Counted from the stretch's first letter, positions 8,121 to 17,270 are shown. The stretch: DNA of 64,000 nt from Roseburia_C sp031555935 (GCA_031555935.1 JAVBTX010000001.1:1-64000); one strand, 5' to 3'. Notes: generated by a model not told the origin, from the letters alone. Numbers and translations are program-made.

Positions 8121-9395
8121 TTATCGGAAGATGATTTCATCACGACCTGGCCCATTTGAAACCATCGTAATTGGATAACCAATTTTTTCTTCCACAAATT
8201 CAATGTAGTTACGGCAGTTCTCTGGTAACTCTTCGTACTTTGTAATACCACGGATATCACATTTCCAGCCCGGCAGAACTTGAATTACCGGTTTCGCTTT
8301 TTCTAATTTAGCAGTGACTGGGAAATCAGTGGTCACTTCACCATCAATCTCATAGCCAATGCAAACCGGAATCTCTTCTAAGTAGCCTAATACGTCCAGA
8401 ACGGTAAAAGCCACATCAGTCGTTCCCTGCAAACGGCATCCGTATTTACTTGCGACACAGTCAAACCAGCCCATTCTTCTTGGACGGCCCGTTGTCGCAC
8501 CAAATTCACCGCCATCACCACCGCGTTTTCTTAATTCATCGGCTGCTTCACCAAATATTTCACTGACAAATGCACCTGCACCAACTGCTGAGGAATACGC
8601 TTTACATACAGTAATAATCTTTTTAATTTCATATGGAGGAATCCCTGCACCGATGGCACCATATGCTGCCAACGTTGATGACGAGGTTACCATTGGGTAG
8701 ATTCCATGATCAGGGTCCTTTAAGGTCCCAAGTTGTCCCTCCAATAAAATCTCTTTGCCTTCTTTGATGGCATTATTAAGAAATAGAGATACATCGCATA
8801 CATAAGGTGCAACCATCTCGCGATATTCATGCAAGGTTGCTAACACCTCTGCTGGTTTTAGTAATGGCTTGTGGTACATATGCTCTAATAAAATATTTTT
8901 CATTTCACAAATGCGCTCTACTTTTTCAGCTAATAGTTCTTCTTCAAATAACTCACTGACCTGAAAACCAATCTTTGCATATTTATCTGAATAAAATGGT
9001 GCTATCCCTGATTTCGTTGAACCAAAGGAATTTTTACCAAGACGTTCTTCTTCATACTGATCAAACAGCACATGATACGGCATAACCATCTGCGCACGGT
9101 CAGATACTAAAATCTTTGGTGCGGGAACGTTACGGTCAGTAATCGACTTGATTTCGTTAAATAATTTCGGAATATCAAGGGCTACACCATTTCCGATGAT
9201 ACTAGTTGTATGATCATAGAAAACACCGGATGGCAAGGTGTGCAAGGCAAACTTTCCATAGCTATTAACGATTGTATGTCCAGCATTCGCTCCGCCTTGA
9301 AAACGAACGATGATATCAGCCTGATCTGCCAGCATATCCGTAATCTTACCCTTACCTTCGTCACCCCAGTTTGCTCCAACTACTGCTTTTACCAT
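8121..9395 (-). CDS. purA: adenylosuccinate synthase, divergent type
   Basis: Cytosolic enzyme of AMP synthesis that joins aspartate to IMP using GTP. The ATG at 9395 is preferred because GGAGG lies six bases upstream; it gives 424 residues, the normal family length. The N-terminus has the GTP-binding loop GANWGDEGKGK and the motif NAGHTI. The family block DHGTYPYVTSS reads DHGIYPMVTSS, the usual TTGRGIGPAY region reads GSTKSGIAPFY, and TTGRPRRMGWFD and the C-terminal GPGRDE are intact. These changes mark it as a divergent clade rather than a broken gene. A good promoter lies upstream, and a HAD gene follows in the same transcript. Confidence 0.95.
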   Translation of the reverse strand: MVKAVVGANWGDEGKGKITDMLADQADIIVRFQGGANAGHTIVNSYGKFALHTLPSGVFYDHTTSIIGNGVALDIPKLFNEIKSITDRNVPAPKILVSDRAQMVMPYHVLFDQYEEERLGKNSFGSTKSGIAPFYSDKYAKIGFQVSELFEEELLAEKVERICEMKNILLEHMYHKPLLKPAEVLATLHEYREMVAPYVCDVSLFLNNAIKEGKEILLEGQLGTLKDPDHGIYPMVTSSSTLAAYGAIGAGIPPYEIKKIITVCKAYSSAVGAGAFVSEIFGEAADELRKRGGDGGEFGATTGRPRRMGWFDCVASKYGCRLQGTTDVAFTVLDVLGYLEEIPVCIGYEIDGEVTTDFPVTAKLEKAKPVIQVLPGWKCDIRGITKYEELPENCRNYIEFVEEKIGYPITMVSNGPGRDEIIFR

Positions 9396-9459
9396 TTTAT
9401 TATCCTCCATTTCAAACGCCCCTTCTGGTCACATCACCATTGGAGCATCTTACTTTTTG

Positions 9460-9488
9460 AGTATAATAAATCCCTTTGTATAAGTAAA
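9460..9488 (-). promoter_or_regulatory. sigma-A promoter of purA
   Basis: Minus-strand TTTACT (9483-9488), 17-base spacer, TATACT (9460-9465), leading into the purA leader. Confidence 0.65.
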
Positions 9489-9505
9489 GACAATATTTGT
9501 TATAT

Positions 9506-9530
9506 GTGATATAACTCCACCTTATATCAC
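9506..9530. terminator. inverted repeat at the 3' end of the LysR gene
   Basis: Perfect 9-bp inverted repeat GTGATATAA/TTATATCAC with a 7-base loop, overlapping the LysR stop codon and lying just upstream of the purA promoter. It may end LysR transcription or be an operator; no strong T-run follows. Confidence 0.4.
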
Positions 9531-10420
9531 TTGAAATGATGCCCTAAAAAATCTAGCATTTTCCTTGCCGCAGCTGTCATTGGCACACGGTCATCAATAA
9601 CAATACAAAATTCCCGTTTCGGAATTGGTTTATTAAATACCACTTGAAACAGTTCTCCCTTGGCAATCGCTTCGGCGGCAAAATCTTTGACTACACTCGC
9701 CACCCCGAGTCCACGCTTGGCAAATTGAATCAGCATATCACTGGTTGGCAACTCAAACTCCGGATTTACGCTGACGTGATGTTCCTGCAAAAACTGCTCT
9801 ACATATTTTCTAGTGGAGGTATTACCTTCCAAACACATCAACGGCATCTTTTCTAATTCTTTATATGAAAGCTTTCCGCCTTTCATATAGGCAAATTTTT
9901 CACCCGCTACAAAGATATCCTCGATGCTTCGAACGCTTGTGACATGAAGATTTTTTCCCGCTTCGAGCGGTGTACTGACTAGTCCAAAATCAATCTTTCC
10001 CTCCTGCAATAGGCAAATTGTCTCTGGGGTTGGGGCATTGGTGATGGTGACCTTGATTTTGGGGTATTCCTCATGGAACCGTTCCAAGTATTCCAGCAAA
10101 TAAAACTGCAATGTCATATCACTGGCTCCAATGCAGATTTCACCGCTTTCTAAGTCCTGCATTTCTAAGAACTTTTTCTCACCTTGTAGAATCGCTTCAT
10201 ATCCTCTGCTGACATAGGAGTACAATACTTCTCCTTCCGCCGTCAGCCTTACCCCTCTTGAGGTCCGCATAAAAAGGGCCGAACCCAGCTCCTTTTCCAG
10301 ATTCCGAATGGCCTGACTAACGGCTGGCTGAGATACTGACAAGGACTCTGCCGCAAGCGAAATACTATTTAATTTTCCAACATAATAAAAAACCTTATAA
10401 TATTCTAAATTTGTATTCAT
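9527..10420 (-). CDS. LysR-family transcriptional regulator
   Basis: A 297-residue LysR regulator. Residues 1-60 are the winged helix-turn-helix (LAAESLSVSQPAVSQAIRNLEKELG, then FMRTSRGVRLTAEG), and residues 90-295 form the type 2 periplasmic-binding-like effector domain (GEICIGASDM, LEGNTSTRKYVEQF, GLGVASVVKDFA). It is transcribed away from the MATE pump gene at 10517, and the shared 96-base intergenic region is the usual place for LysR control of a divergent neighbour. The inducer is not identifiable. Autorepression and activation of the pump are inference from arrangement. Confidence 0.9.
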   Translation of the reverse strand: MNTNLEYYKVFYYVGKLNSISLAAESLSVSQPAVSQAIRNLEKELGSALFMRTSRGVRLTAEGEVLYSYVSRGYEAILQGEKKFLEMQDLESGEICIGASDMTLQFYLLEYLERFHEEYPKIKVTITNAPTPETICLLQEGKIDFGLVSTPLEAGKNLHVTSVRSIEDIFVAGEKFAYMKGGKLSYKELEKMPLMCLEGNTSTRKYVEQFLQEHHVSVNPEFELPTSDMLIQFAKRGLGVASVVKDFAAEAIAKGELFQVVFNKPIPKREFCIVIDDRVPMTAAARKMLDFLGHHFK

Positions 10421-10455
10421 GAGCGAATTATACCATAATGAAAATGTTTTTTACA

Positions 10456-10484
10456 TTGTTATTTTTTCTTTGAGGGAGTATACT
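10456..10484 (+). promoter_or_regulatory. promoter of the first MATE gene
   Basis: TTGTTA (10456-10461), 17-base spacer, TATACT (10479-10484) in the LysR/MATE divergent region; GAAAGGGG follows as ribosome binding site. Confidence 0.6.
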
Positions 10485-10516
10485 AATCGTTACGTCGAGC
10501 GAAAGGGGTTTTAATT

Positions 10517-11905
10517 ATGACGAAAGATATGACAACTGGAAATCCACTGAAAATCATTCTGTTTTTTTCACTTCCAGTTTTATTTGGAAATTTATTTCAG
10601 CAATTTTATAATATGTTTGATGCGATTATTGTTGGTCAGTTTCTCGGTGAGGATGCGTTAGCTGCTGTTGGCTCAACGGGCTCAATTATGTTTTTTGTGC
10701 TTGGCTTTGCGATGGGTATTTCCCAAGGCTTTGGCATTATGGTATCACAAGCTTTTGGGGCGAAGGATTTCCCTCGTTTGAAACGGTATCTGGCTACCTC
10801 GTTGTTTTTAGCTGTCATCGTGTCCTTACTACTGACCATTATCACGGCCGTTTTTTCAAGACAGATGCTGCTGTTTTTAAATACCCCAGACAACATTCTC
10901 GATATGGCCAACTCCTATATTCGGGTTATTTTTCTGGGAATTATTTTTAGTATGCTTTACAACGTTGCTTGTGGTATTTTACGTGCTGTCGGTGACAGCA
11001 AAACGCCACTGTACTTTTTGATTTTATCTTCCTTTTTAAATATTGGATTGGATTTGTTTTTTATTGTCGTGTTAAAGACCGGCGTTGCTGGAGCTGCTTA
11101 TGCGACAGTTATTTCACAGGCGATTTCGGCTGCCCTATGCTTTTTCTATATGTTCAAAAAATTTGACATTTTAAAACTGACGAAAGCTGATATGCAAATT
11201 AACGTGGAAACCTTTCGCACTGCGAAGCAGCTCATTTACATTGGCATTCCAATGGCGCTGAATTACTCACTGATTGCAGTTGGTTCGATGATTCTGCAAA
11301 GTGCGGTTAATGTCTTTGGTTCAAGCGTTGTTGCTGCCTTCACCGCGGCCACCAAGGTGGAACAGATTTCTACCCAGACCTTGCCTGCCCTTGGTACAAC
11401 AATGGCAACTTACTGTGGACAGAATCTTGGAGCCGGTAAATATGACCGTATTTTTAAAGGAATGCGCCAGGGCTTCTTCATTGGCATTTGCTGTGCCGGT
11501 CTCGCCAGCTTGATTTGTGCGGGCTTTGGCCGCTATATTGTCCGACTGTTCCTCAACAACCCAACTGATACGGTCCTTACCTATGTCACCCAGTATTTGA
11601 ATACAATCAGCGTTTTCTTTGTATTCTTATCCTTTATCTATTTATACCGGACCTCCTTACAAGGACTTGGACGCAGCATCTTCCCAATGATTAGCGGCAT
11701 TTTCGAAATGTTCTGCCGAATTGGAACGGTCATGCTACTCCTAAAGCCTTATGGCTACTGGGCTGTTCGTTTAGCCAGCCCAATTGCCTGGATTGGTGCC
11801 GGTGTTCCACTGATGCTGGTATATTTTATGTGGACGCGAAAAATCAAAGCGGAAAGTCTCCGCTTGGCGGAAAGCCCTTGCTCGGAAGATACTGCATCCA
11901 GATAA
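10517..11905 (+). CDS. MATE-family efflux transporter
   Basis: A 462-residue inner-membrane exporter of the MATE (NorM/DinF-like) family, which uses sodium or proton gradients to expel cationic drugs or metabolites. Twelve hydrophobic segments are visible. The family N-terminal pattern (MTTGNPLKIILFFSLPVLFGNLFQQFYN), the internal repeat of two six-helix halves, and the block MSIFQGFGIMVSQAFGA-like segment at residues 75-90 are typical. Its last 20 residues (from about AESLRLAESP) are encoded by a dispersed repeat and run 62 bases into the convergent sensor kinase gene, so the tail is probably not part of the ancestral protein. The substrate is unknown. Confidence 0.9.
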   Translation: MTKDMTTGNPLKIILFFSLPVLFGNLFQQFYNMFDAIIVGQFLGEDALAAVGSTGSIMFFVLGFAMGISQGFGIMVSQAFGAKDFPRLKRYLATSLFLAVIVSLLLTIITAVFSRQMLLFLNTPDNILDMANSYIRVIFLGIIFSMLYNVACGILRAVGDSKTPLYFLILSSFLNIGLDLFFIVVLKTGVAGAAYATVISQAISAALCFFYMFKKFDILKLTKADMQINVETFRTAKQLIYIGIPMALNYSLIAVGSMILQSAVNVFGSSVVAAFTAATKVEQISTQTLPALGTTMATYCGQNLGAGKYDRIFKGMRQGFFIGICCAGLASLICAGFGRYIVRLFLNNPTDTVLTYVTQYLNTISVFFVFLSFIYLYRTSLQGLGRSIFPMISGIFEMFCRIGTVMLLLKPYGYWAVRLASPIAWIGAGVPLMLVYFMWTRKIKAESLRLAESPCSEDTASR

Positions 11906-13805
11906 TGCTGTGAAATATTTTTTCCTCCCGATTATATTCAAACTCTACTGCGCCATCGTATTTCTCTGCGATGGCGCTAATTGATTCTAAACCATAACCC
12001 TTTCGTCCTTCGGCTTTCGAAGACCAAAAGCGTGCTTCCCTGCTTTCACGTTCGCTATCAATTTGGCGTTCGTCCGTGCTATTTATCATTTCAATTTGGA
12101 TGACACTGTCATGCTGCCGAATCGAAAGCCTGATAAAAGGCTGCTTATCTTCTGCCCGTTGACAAGCTTCAATTCCATTTTCCAACAAATTGCTAAATAA
12201 CGCACAGATATCAATGTCGCTAATCCTGACCGGAGAAATCAGTTTCACATCAAAAGTACAGGCAATCCCCTTCTCCTTTGCCGCTGACTCATAATGGCAC
12301 AGCAGGACGTTAATCACTTCATGTTCCGTGTACACAATTGGCTCCCAGGATACTGCTACTGTTTTGTATTCCCTGAGGTATTGTTCCAACTTATCGTATT
12401 GCCGTTCTTTTATAAAACGGTCCATCATATTAATATGGTGCCGCACGTCATGCCTGGCTATTCTGGCATCGTATATCTTCTGCTTGAGCACCGGGTAATG
12501 GGCCTCATGCATCTGGGCTAATTTTTCCATTGTATGATTTCTTTCTTGTAGAACAACATTTCGCTTATACTGCAATGCGACTTCTCTGGCAATTATTACA
12601 CCAATTGTCAGCACCAGCACAAAGCTAGCCAGTTCTGGAAACCAGCCGGTTATGATTGGCTCGTATAGTGGCAGCAAGCGGTCCATGATTAGAGCACTGT
12701 CAAACACAACCATTGCTCCAAGCATTAGGGTGGCTTCTTGATTATCCCAATGCTTTTTGCTAAATACACTGATTGCCGTTGTAATCGTCAGATAGATTGC
12801 TGTCATCCACTTGAATCCCATAATTAAATAAGAATAGCCTCCCATAAGGTATAGATTTCCTGATGGCAAAAATAAGCTTACCAACACAGACATCAGACAA
12901 ACAAACACACCAAACCAAATAACGGCTTTGGAAAGCCGGCCAGCGGCACTTCCGCATATTTTATTTTGCACCAGCAACACAAATACCAGCATCGCACAAA
13001 ATGATACCCGCTCAATCGTGTACAACAAGTGAAATCCTTGCCAAAACGTATGTAGGATCGGGTAACATGTATAACCGATAAAGCAGAAGCATAAACCGCC
13101 ATACCAGATTGAGATGCGATTATCCCGGTCACCAATACCGATTAATATCGCAAGTCCACCTAGGACAAGACTGAAAATCCCTAAAAAGCCACGAAACAGC
13201 AGCCGCAGATTTGATATTTCCATAACCTTTTCCGGTGTTCCCAAAATCGGTGGGTATACCATACCACTATAAAAGGATGCAAAATCGGTTACTGCCACGA
13301 GAATTTCCAAACGTCCGGCAGCTTCAAACGTCAACTTGCGAATCCCTGTCTGTGGCCGATATTCCTCGGGTATGACATTTCCCATTTCGCCCATGTCTTC
13401 CCCATTGATATAAACTCGATAAGCCGAATATATTTCCGGCAGTTCTAACATATAAACCGCTGGCTCCCTCGGTAGCATAATATTAATACGATAGCTGCCA
13501 CTGCCATGCGAACCGCTCATTTCTCCCGCAGCTTCAAAACCACCATATTGACCAATATAAATATATTCATCTGGAATCGGCGGGTTTGATTTAAAATCAC
13601 TTGGTGATAACAACTTCTGACGATAAAATTCCCAACCATCAACTAAGTTGCAGCTCCACGGCTGCGCTTCTCCGATGTCTTCGAGCAGTAAAATTCCATT
13701 TACCGCAGAGGCCCGATGGTTTATGTATTTATTATCATGAAAATATAAAAAGATACAAGCGGCAACCGTTGCAATACATAGACCGGTCAGTATAATTTTT
13801 TTCAT
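11844..13805 (-). CDS. membrane sensor histidine kinase, 7TM plus GHKL
   Basis: A 653-residue sensor kinase. After an N-terminal membrane anchor comes an extracellular jelly-roll domain of about 150 residues (YRVYINGEDMGEMG, sugar-binding-like), then a seven-helix 7TMR-DISM-type membrane domain (about residues 200-405), a coiled coil, and a kinase core. The core has RHDVRHHINMM (phosphoacceptor His in an HPK10-like context), the N-box NLLENGIEAC and a G-box GYGLES, as in AgrC-like GHKL kinases. The start ATG overlaps the surface-protein stop by four bases (ATGA), so translation is coupled. No response regulator gene is adjacent. The C-terminal tail is repeat-derived and overlaps the MATE gene. 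Confidence 0.87.
   Translation of the reverse strand: MKKIILTGLCIATVAACIFLYFHDNKYINHRASAVNGILLLEDIGEAQPWSCNLVDGWEFYRQKLLSPSDFKSNPPIPDEYIYIGQYGGFEAAGEMSGSHGSGSYRINIMLPREPAVYMLELPEIYSAYRVYINGEDMGEMGNVIPEEYRPQTGIRKLTFEAAGRLEILVAVTDFASFYSGMVYPPILGTPEKVMEISNLRLLFRGFLGIFSLVLGGLAILIGIGDRDNRISIWYGGLCFCFIGYTCYPILHTFWQGFHLLYTIERVSFCAMLVFVLLVQNKICGSAAGRLSKAVIWFGVFVCLMSVLVSLFLPSGNLYLMGGYSYLIMGFKWMTAIYLTITTAISVFSKKHWDNQEATLMLGAMVVFDSALIMDRLLPLYEPIITGWFPELASFVLVLTIGVIIAREVALQYKRNVVLQERNHTMEKLAQMHEAHYPVLKQKIYDARIARHDVRHHINMMDRFIKERQYDKLEQYLREYKTVAVSWEPIVYTEHEVINVLLCHYESAAKEKGIACTFDVKLISPVRISDIDICALFSNLLENGIEACQRAEDKQPFIRLSIRQHDSVIQIEMINSTDERQIDSERESREARFWSSKAEGRKGYGLESISAIAEKYDGAVEFEYNREEKIFHSIIWMQYLPSKGFPPSGDFPL
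11849..11874 (-). repeat. shortened dispersed repeat inside two convergent genes
   Basis: On the minus strand this reads CTTTCCGCC-AAGC-GGAGA-CTTTCCGC: both CTTTCCGC ends of the units at 47767 with about eight central bases missing. It encodes the C-termini of both the MATE pump and the sensor kinase. Confidence 0.7.
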
Positions 13806-15892
13806 AGTATTTTCTGCTTTCCGCGAAGTCTAAATCTTCGAACCGATACCCAGCCGCCACACAGACCGGCTCCCGAAACAACCACCGCTACTGGCACTGC
13901 AATTGGAACTCCCGGTCGTTGATGAATTACTTTTTCTGGTGCGGTTGTCTGTTCGAACGAATATGGCAATGACACTTCCTCTCCATTTAGATAAAAATCA
14001 GCAGTCCCATCGTCCTCATTGATTTCAATTTCCAGCTCTTGTTCACTGGTTATCTTAAGCGCCTGCAAGGCTTTCGTCGGCACAATTACTTTGTTTGCCG
14101 CTTGAATAAACGTGACCGACTCCGGGTTCGCTTCGGTTAATGGGTCAATATATTCACCCGGGATGATGAGCTTTTTGTCACCATTATCTGAATTATCTTT
14201 TTTATTTTCTGGCTTTGTCCCGCCTTTATCTTCCTCTGACTTCGGTTCCTCCGTCGCTGGTTCCGCCGACTCTGGCGCCTCCGTCTCCGGCGCCTCTATA
14301 TTCACCGGCTGTTCTTCGTTCGTGTTATCTGGCGAATCCCCGCCGCCATTGGCTGGCGGTAAAACAATGCCCGGCTGATTATCTCCAATGTCTCCTTTTG
14401 CATCTCCACCCTCGGTATTATGATCGCCGCCTGATATTAGGCGATCACTGCCATCGCGGTCGCCGCCGGAACCGCTATACACCTTACCATCATAAGTATA
14501 TAGGTAAATAATATTTGATCCCCGTTTGCCGTTTTGTTCCAACTGAAAGCAAATCGGATTATTAATTTCACGATACAAAAAATCTATATAGCCATATTGC
14601 CGCTCATCCCCAGCATCTTCCCATTCACAATCCCAACTAATTGCTTCTGAATCAGAGAAGTCATACCATGTTTGTCCATTATCATCGGAACGCCAAAGGA
14701 TGAAGTCATCATTTTCCTCTTCTCGTACACCGGAAAACACGAACGTCACCGAATCTCCTACTTCCTCATCCTTAGAAAAAAACAATCCATCAATACTCAG
14801 AAATCCCTTTTCCCGCACATCAATTATTAATTCAATCGGAAAATGAGTCTCTAATCCTAGTCCTTGCAAAGGCGGATTAAGATTACCGGTGATTACCGTC
14901 TGACCAATTACATTCGTATCAATTGCCTTCATGGCCGTATCGTCCCACACGACCGTTAGCATTTCTTCTCTGATATCTGCGGCTCCGATGGCACGAAGGG
15001 CAAATGTATATCCATACTTTACCACCATCATATAATTTTCCGAATCACGAATTGCGCTGCCTTGTTCCACTGGAAGATAGAGCCGGTCTGATTTTATCCC
15101 GACGATCTCACGCTTCACCACCTCGGCTCCTGCCGGTACCGAAGATGCCTGACAAGTATCCATAACAATTCCACCACCTGCTACAATCGTCTCTGCACCT
15201 ACCCCATTTGCCGATAATTTACAGCAATATGCATTAACTCCATTTTCACCCCAAATGGCAGTGCTATTTTCACCCTCCACCTCAATATTAAAGCAAATGG
15301 CATTGGATACGGCACCCAATTTCAGTCCAATTGCATTTGTTCCATAAGACCGAATATGTCCTTCATCTTCATATCCCCATGATGAGCTTTCTACCGTCGC
15401 CATTGGAACGTACAATGCGGTTCCCCCGGTTAAACTACCATCGGCTTCACGATGCCCGAGAGCGGTTATTCTGACACCATTTAAAAAGTTATTCCAGCAT
15501 GTTCCCTGCGGCCTTAATGCGGTAACACCAACTTTTCGGCATTCGATAACTGGAACGAGAACGCCTTCGCCAATTACCTCATAGTCACCGATATGAATAT
15601 AATCACCATCAAAAATAAAGCCGTACTCACCCGTATCAATCACAATTGGCTGTTGCTGCTCGCTTTCCCGATATCGGTTAACCCAGCGGTCAATCGTAAT
15701 TACCTGCCCCAGATGTACCGTGCCGCCCGTTTCTAAATGGCTTAAATACCATGCTTCTAATTCTGCCAGGGTATATACAACATCAGTTCCGGTGTTCTGT
15801 GCGTCTGCACCATAGAGCTCACCAGTACCAAGCCCTGCCCATAATAACAGCATAAAAATACCTAACATTATCTTTTGTCTTTTTAATTTCAT
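13802..15892 (-). CDS. large exported surface protein coupled to the sensor kinase
   Basis: A 696-residue exported protein of unknown function. Residues 1-29 form a signal peptide. The first half (about 30-300) is beta-rich with short Gly/Val/Ile turns resembling a parallel beta-helix (VRITALGHREADG, NAIGLKLGAVSNAICFNIEVEGENSTAIW). A Gly/Asp/Glu/Pro-rich linker of about 130 residues follows (GGDHNTEGG, APETEAPESAEPA), then a short beta domain and a C-terminal hydrophobic segment with a basic tail (VPIAVPVAVVVSGAGLCGG...RRFRLRGKQ). There is no LPXTG motif, so it is probably membrane-anchored. Its stop overlaps the kinase start, suggesting the two act together; a ligand or partner role is inference. 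Confidence 0.8.
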   Translation of the reverse strand: MKLKRQKIMLGIFMLLLWAGLGTGELYGADAQNTGTDVVYTLAELEAWYLSHLETGGTVHLGQVITIDRWVNRYRESEQQQPIVIDTGEYGFIFDGDYIHIGDYEVIGEGVLVPVIECRKVGVTALRPQGTCWNNFLNGVRITALGHREADGSLTGGTALYVPMATVESSSWGYEDEGHIRSYGTNAIGLKLGAVSNAICFNIEVEGENSTAIWGENGVNAYCCKLSANGVGAETIVAGGGIVMDTCQASSVPAGAEVVKREIVGIKSDRLYLPVEQGSAIRDSENYMMVVKYGYTFALRAIGAADIREEMLTVVWDDTAMKAIDTNVIGQTVITGNLNPPLQGLGLETHFPIELIIDVREKGFLSIDGLFFSKDEEVGDSVTFVFSGVREEENDDFILWRSDDNGQTWYDFSDSEAISWDCEWEDAGDERQYGYIDFLYREINNPICFQLEQNGKRGSNIIYLYTYDGKVYSGSGGDRDGSDRLISGGDHNTEGGDAKGDIGDNQPGIVLPPANGGGDSPDNTNEEQPVNIEAPETEAPESAEPATEEPKSEEDKGGTKPENKKDNSDNGDKKLIIPGEYIDPLTEANPESVTFIQAANKVIVPTKALQALKITSEQELEIEINEDDGTADFYLNGEEVSLPYSFEQTTAPEKVIHQRPGVPIAVPVAVVVSGAGLCGGWVSVRRFRLRGKQKIL

Positions 15893-15927
15893 TGTCCCAA
15901 CCTTCTTTTTCTATTTCAACCAAAAAT

Positions 15928-15963
15928 CCCCTGAAAAGTTGCATATCTGTAGCTCTTCAGAGG
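15928..15963 (-). terminator. terminator after degV
   Basis: Minus-strand stem CCTCTGAAGAG/CTTTTCAGGGG (11 pairs, some G-U) followed by ATTTTTGG, just after the DegV stop codon. Confidence 0.65.
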
Positions 15964-15986
15964 ACTGCTGTCTATTCTAATTTGTT

Positions 15987-16850
15987 TTACCGGATTTCCT
16001 TTGAACAAGCAATTGCCAATGCCCCTGGTCCAATATGGCAAGCAATATTAAGCGACAATGGATTTATCTCAATCGTATGATTTGGAAAACGGCTTACTAT
16101 TTCTTTCCGAAACTCTTCTGCCTGTTCCTGACAGTGTGTATGTGCTATATATAAATGCACATGTTCTCCGGTCGAATCACCAAAACGTTTTTCAAAATCA
16201 TCGGCCATTGCCTGAATCATCAGTGATTTTGCTTGCTTTACTGTTCTTGCTTTTGCAAAAGCATCCAACTTATCACCTTGAATCTGTAATACTGGCTTTA
16301 ATTTCAGCAACGTTCCAAGCGCTGCGGCGGCAGGGGTAATACGTCCGCCTTTTTTTAAATAAAAGAGTGTATCTACCATGATATAGATACTTGATTCTAA
16401 TTTATTCTGTTCTAATATTTCTCTGATTTCATTCGCGCTCTTGCCCCTATCGGCTAACATTTTAGCATCCTTAACCGACTGCTTTTGGGTTACCGAAATA
16501 CGCTGATTATTTACTACCTGGATTCTTCCTTCGTATTCCTGGGATAACATGATTGCCGCTTCACACGAACCACTTAAACCACTGGACATCGGAATATAAA
16601 CTACTTCATCATATTCTACTAATAATTCTTCCCACATATCAGTGAGATTCCCAACTAATGGCATCGAGGTGGATATATCCACACCATCTGTCAATTTGCT
16701 ATAAAAGTCCGCCTGTGTTAAATCTATTTCTTCATAAAAGGTTTCATCATTTATAAAAAAAGGCATCGGCAAAACAATAACACCTAGTTCTTTCGCCTCT
16801 GTCTGGGTAATTCCGCTCGAACTATCTGTCAGAATTGCTACTTTCGCCAT
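15987..16850 (-). CDS. DegV-family fatty-acid-binding protein
   Basis: A 287-residue DegV protein (FakB-like), which holds a fatty acid for phosphorylation by the FakA kinase in Firmicutes. Recognisable features are the N-terminal VAILTDSSSGI, the block STSMPLVGNL in place of the common STSQP-P, IPMSSGLSGSCEAA around residue 90, and LFYLKKGGRI near residue 165. GAGGAGGAAC precedes the ATG. A hairpin with 7-bp stem (16874-16894) lies in the 5' leader. It has its own promoter and a terminator; no fakA gene is in the window. The lipid role is known for the family, not shown here. Confidence 0.88.
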   Translation of the reverse strand: MAKVAILTDSSSGITQTEAKELGVIVLPMPFFINDETFYEEIDLTQADFYSKLTDGVDISTSMPLVGNLTDMWEELLVEYDEVVYIPMSSGLSGSCEAAIMLSQEYEGRIQVVNNQRISVTQKQSVKDAKMLADRGKSANEIREILEQNKLESSIYIMVDTLFYLKKGGRITPAAAALGTLLKLKPVLQIQGDKLDAFAKARTVKQAKSLMIQAMADDFEKRFGDSTGEHVHLYIAHTHCQEQAEEFRKEIVSRFPNHTIEINPLSLNIACHIGPGALAIACSKEIR

Positions 16851-16907
16851 ACAAGTTCCTCCTCATGTGTTCCAGCGTGCGTTTTGTGCACGCTTTATAC
16901 TTGTAAG

Positions 16908-16936
16908 ATTGTATCATAATTTTGCTGATGTGACAA
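16908..16936 (-). promoter_or_regulatory. promoter of degV
   Basis: Minus-strand TTGTCA (16931-16936), 17-base spacer, TACAAT (16908-16913). A GC-rich hairpin at 16874-16894 follows in the untranslated leader. Confidence 0.6.
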
Positions 16937-16967
16937 CCAATTCGTGCTCTATTAAAAATTTTACCAA

Positions 16968-17201
16968 TTAGTGTTCTAAGAAAAATTTTATTATTTTCTC
17001 GGTATCCTTTGCTGAATGTGTAATCAACTCACATTCACTTACTCTTTTGTTATACAACACACTGGTTAATACTACAAATTGGCAGAGCTTTGATTTCAGA
17101 TTTAAATGAAATCCGCCGGTTCGAAGCTCTACATCCCGCTCACAGTGGTCAATCATCAGAAAGAACTCCCGATATTCCCCAGGCAGAAAATGTACTTGCA
17201 A
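16968..17201 (-). CDS. possible HPr-like small protein
   Basis: A 77-residue open frame in an otherwise empty 500-base stretch. A TTG start is proposed because TAGGTG lies seven bases upstream. From residue 22 the sequence (DVELRTGGFHLNLKSKL, then ECELITHSAKDTEKIIKFF) resembles the second half of HPr phosphocarriers, including the LKS segment that holds the regulatory serine. The phosphorylatable histidine motif of true HPr (GIHARPA) is absent. Short HPr-fold proteins of this kind are common in Clostridia and have no proven role. It could also be a chance frame, but its position after the groESL terminator and the domain-like pattern favour a real gene. Confidence 0.5.
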   Translation of the reverse strand: MQVHFLPGEYREFFLMIDHCERDVELRTGGFHLNLKSKLCQFVVLTSVLYNKRVSECELITHSAKDTEKIIKFFLEH

Positions 17202-17270
17202 ATTCTACACCTACTCTGTTTTTGTATTCCTCTATTTATATGTGATAAGCCAATAATTATGCAAAGAAAA

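Noticed and set aside
9396..9526. Purine riboswitch or PurR box before purA
   Set aside because: A promoter and an inverted repeat are present, but no riboswitch core or PurR-box pattern was recognised.
13802..15892. Sortase-anchored (LPXTG) surface protein
   Set aside because: The C-terminus has a hydrophobic segment and basic tail but no LPXTG-like motif.
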